64,000 nt of DNA from Candidatus Coprenecus merdigallinarum (lineage in GTDB: Bacteria; Bacteroidota; Bacteroidia; Bacteroidales; UBA932), in NCBI GenBank assembly GCA_018712545.1, contig DVGV01000061.1, positions 62,001-126,000 on the forward strand, given 5' to 3'. Below, one piece after another: positions 63,700 to 64,000 of this stretch. Numbering within the stretch: the first letter of the stretch is position 1; each line of letters opens with the position of its first letter. The position numbers and the translations under genes were made by a program. Below the pieces are notes generated by a model that was given only the letters and a program-made list of their open reading frames with translations, ran no database searches and was not told where the DNA came from.

Positions 63700-64000
63700 T
63701 TACTTTTGTTCGTTAATGTTGATTGTTACTGGAGACTGAGCCTGATGAGGATGCTCGGGACCTGCATATACATGAAGGTTGCTGTAGAGCTTGTTTCCCA
63801 GGCGGGTCTTGGGGAGCATCTTGCGGACTGCCTCCCTGATTACGGCTTCCGGCTTGCGTGCGAGAAGTTCTTTGGGAGTAGCGAAACGCTGACCTCCGGG
63901 ATAGCCGGTGTGACGCACATAGACCTTGTCGGTGAGCTTCTTTCCGGTGAAACGGACTTTCTCGGCGTTGACGATGATTACGTTATCGCCGCAGTCCATG
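63700..64000 (-). CDS. rplM: 50S ribosomal protein L13, 5' part outside the window
   Basis: The C-terminal two-thirds (about 100 residues) of L13: HVDCGDNVIIVNAEK-like start is cut at the window edge, followed by VRFTGKKLTDKVYVRHTGYPGG and the REAVRKMLPKTRLGNKLY segment. The first 50 or so residues, and the true start, lie beyond 64000. The ATG near the edge (63999) is an internal methionine in the frame. rpsI follows it. Confidence 0.93.
   Translation of the reverse strand, partial: MDCGDNVIIVNAEKVRFTGKKLTDKVYVRHTGYPGGQRFATPKELLARKPEAVIREAVRKMLPKTRLGNKLYSNLHVYAGPEHPHQAQSPVTININEQK

Noticed and set aside
1..64000. tRNA or rRNA genes, CRISPR arrays, transposases, phage or defence genes
   Set aside because: None recognised on reading the window; intergenic gaps are short and mostly explained by promoters and terminators. 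A covariance-model scan would be needed to exclude small RNAs.

Overview
This window is a chromosomal segment of a member of the Bacteroidota, most likely a Bacteroidales bacterium. The evidence is internal. Many promoters carry the TAnnTTTG -7 box (with TTTG about 19 bases upstream) typical of the phylum. Start sites mostly lack strong Shine-Dalgarno sequences. There are SusD-era style surface lipoproteins with BACON and Fn3-like modules, and phylum-typical families (DUF4270, DUF4294, DUF3098, DUF3108, GSCFA, BF3164-type propeller lipoprotein, the short GT5 protein, the NagB/PIG-L fusion). Base composition looks fairly GC-rich for Bacteroidales; I do not assign a genus. Nearly all of the window is core chromosome: I saw no transposase, phage gene, tRNA, rRNA or CRISPR array.

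Layout. 1-8.8 kb (minus strand): an operon-like run reading leftward from two membrane-anchored M23 peptidases through a MerR regulator, Nif3, a C4 zinc-ribbon coiled-coil protein, a class III aminotransferase, DnaB, a DUF3108 protein and RseC into rnfB, where the Rnf electron-transport operon leaves the window. 8.9-15.6 kb (minus): alaS, then an LptF/LptG-type permease fused in frame to methionyl-tRNA formyltransferase, thiamine pyrophosphokinase and a BASS-family transporter, coupled by ATGA overlaps. 15.7-22.5 kb (minus): lptG, tgt, a lipoprotein, a small beta-barrel protein, an NAD-dependent threonine dehydrogenase, a GSCFA protein and a lipoprotein with two Fn3-like repeats. 22.6-33.25 kb (minus): a long ribosomal-protein superoperon from rplP to rplQ, including secY, map, infA, rpmJ and rpoA. 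The usual first half of the S10 operon (rpsJ to rpsC) is absent upstream of rplP; a strong promoter sits there instead.

33.6-36 kb (plus): a NagB-like/PIG-L-like fusion protein. 36-39.3 kb (minus): a glycyl radical enzyme, probably a hydroxyproline-dehydratase-like member, with its radical SAM activase. 39.4-46.7 kb: envelope and lipid genes (DUF4294, LpxH, UppP, DUF3098, FtsX, the half-length GT5 protein, a DUF4270 lipoprotein, FabF, AcpP) and purN. 47.4-49.6 kb: a BACON lipoprotein and an orphan LuxR-type regulator. 49.7-55.2 kb (plus): a complete biotin operon bioB-A-F-G-C-D. 55.3-59.1 kb: two tandem paralogous lipoproteins, each one BACON-like domain plus four modules. 59.2-61.2 kb: a peptide deformylase that carries a lipoprotein signal peptide, and a propeller lipoprotein. 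61.2-64 kb (minus): tsf, rpsB, rpsI and the 5'-truncated rplM.

The most unusual points are the LptF-Fmt fusion, the predicted lipoprotein deformylase (both act in the formyl-methionine cycle yet both are tied to the envelope by sequence), the break in the S10 operon before rplP, the loss of the zinc-binding cysteines in Tgt, and the tandem BACON-module lipoproteins. No clear-cut undescribed defence or mobile system was found.
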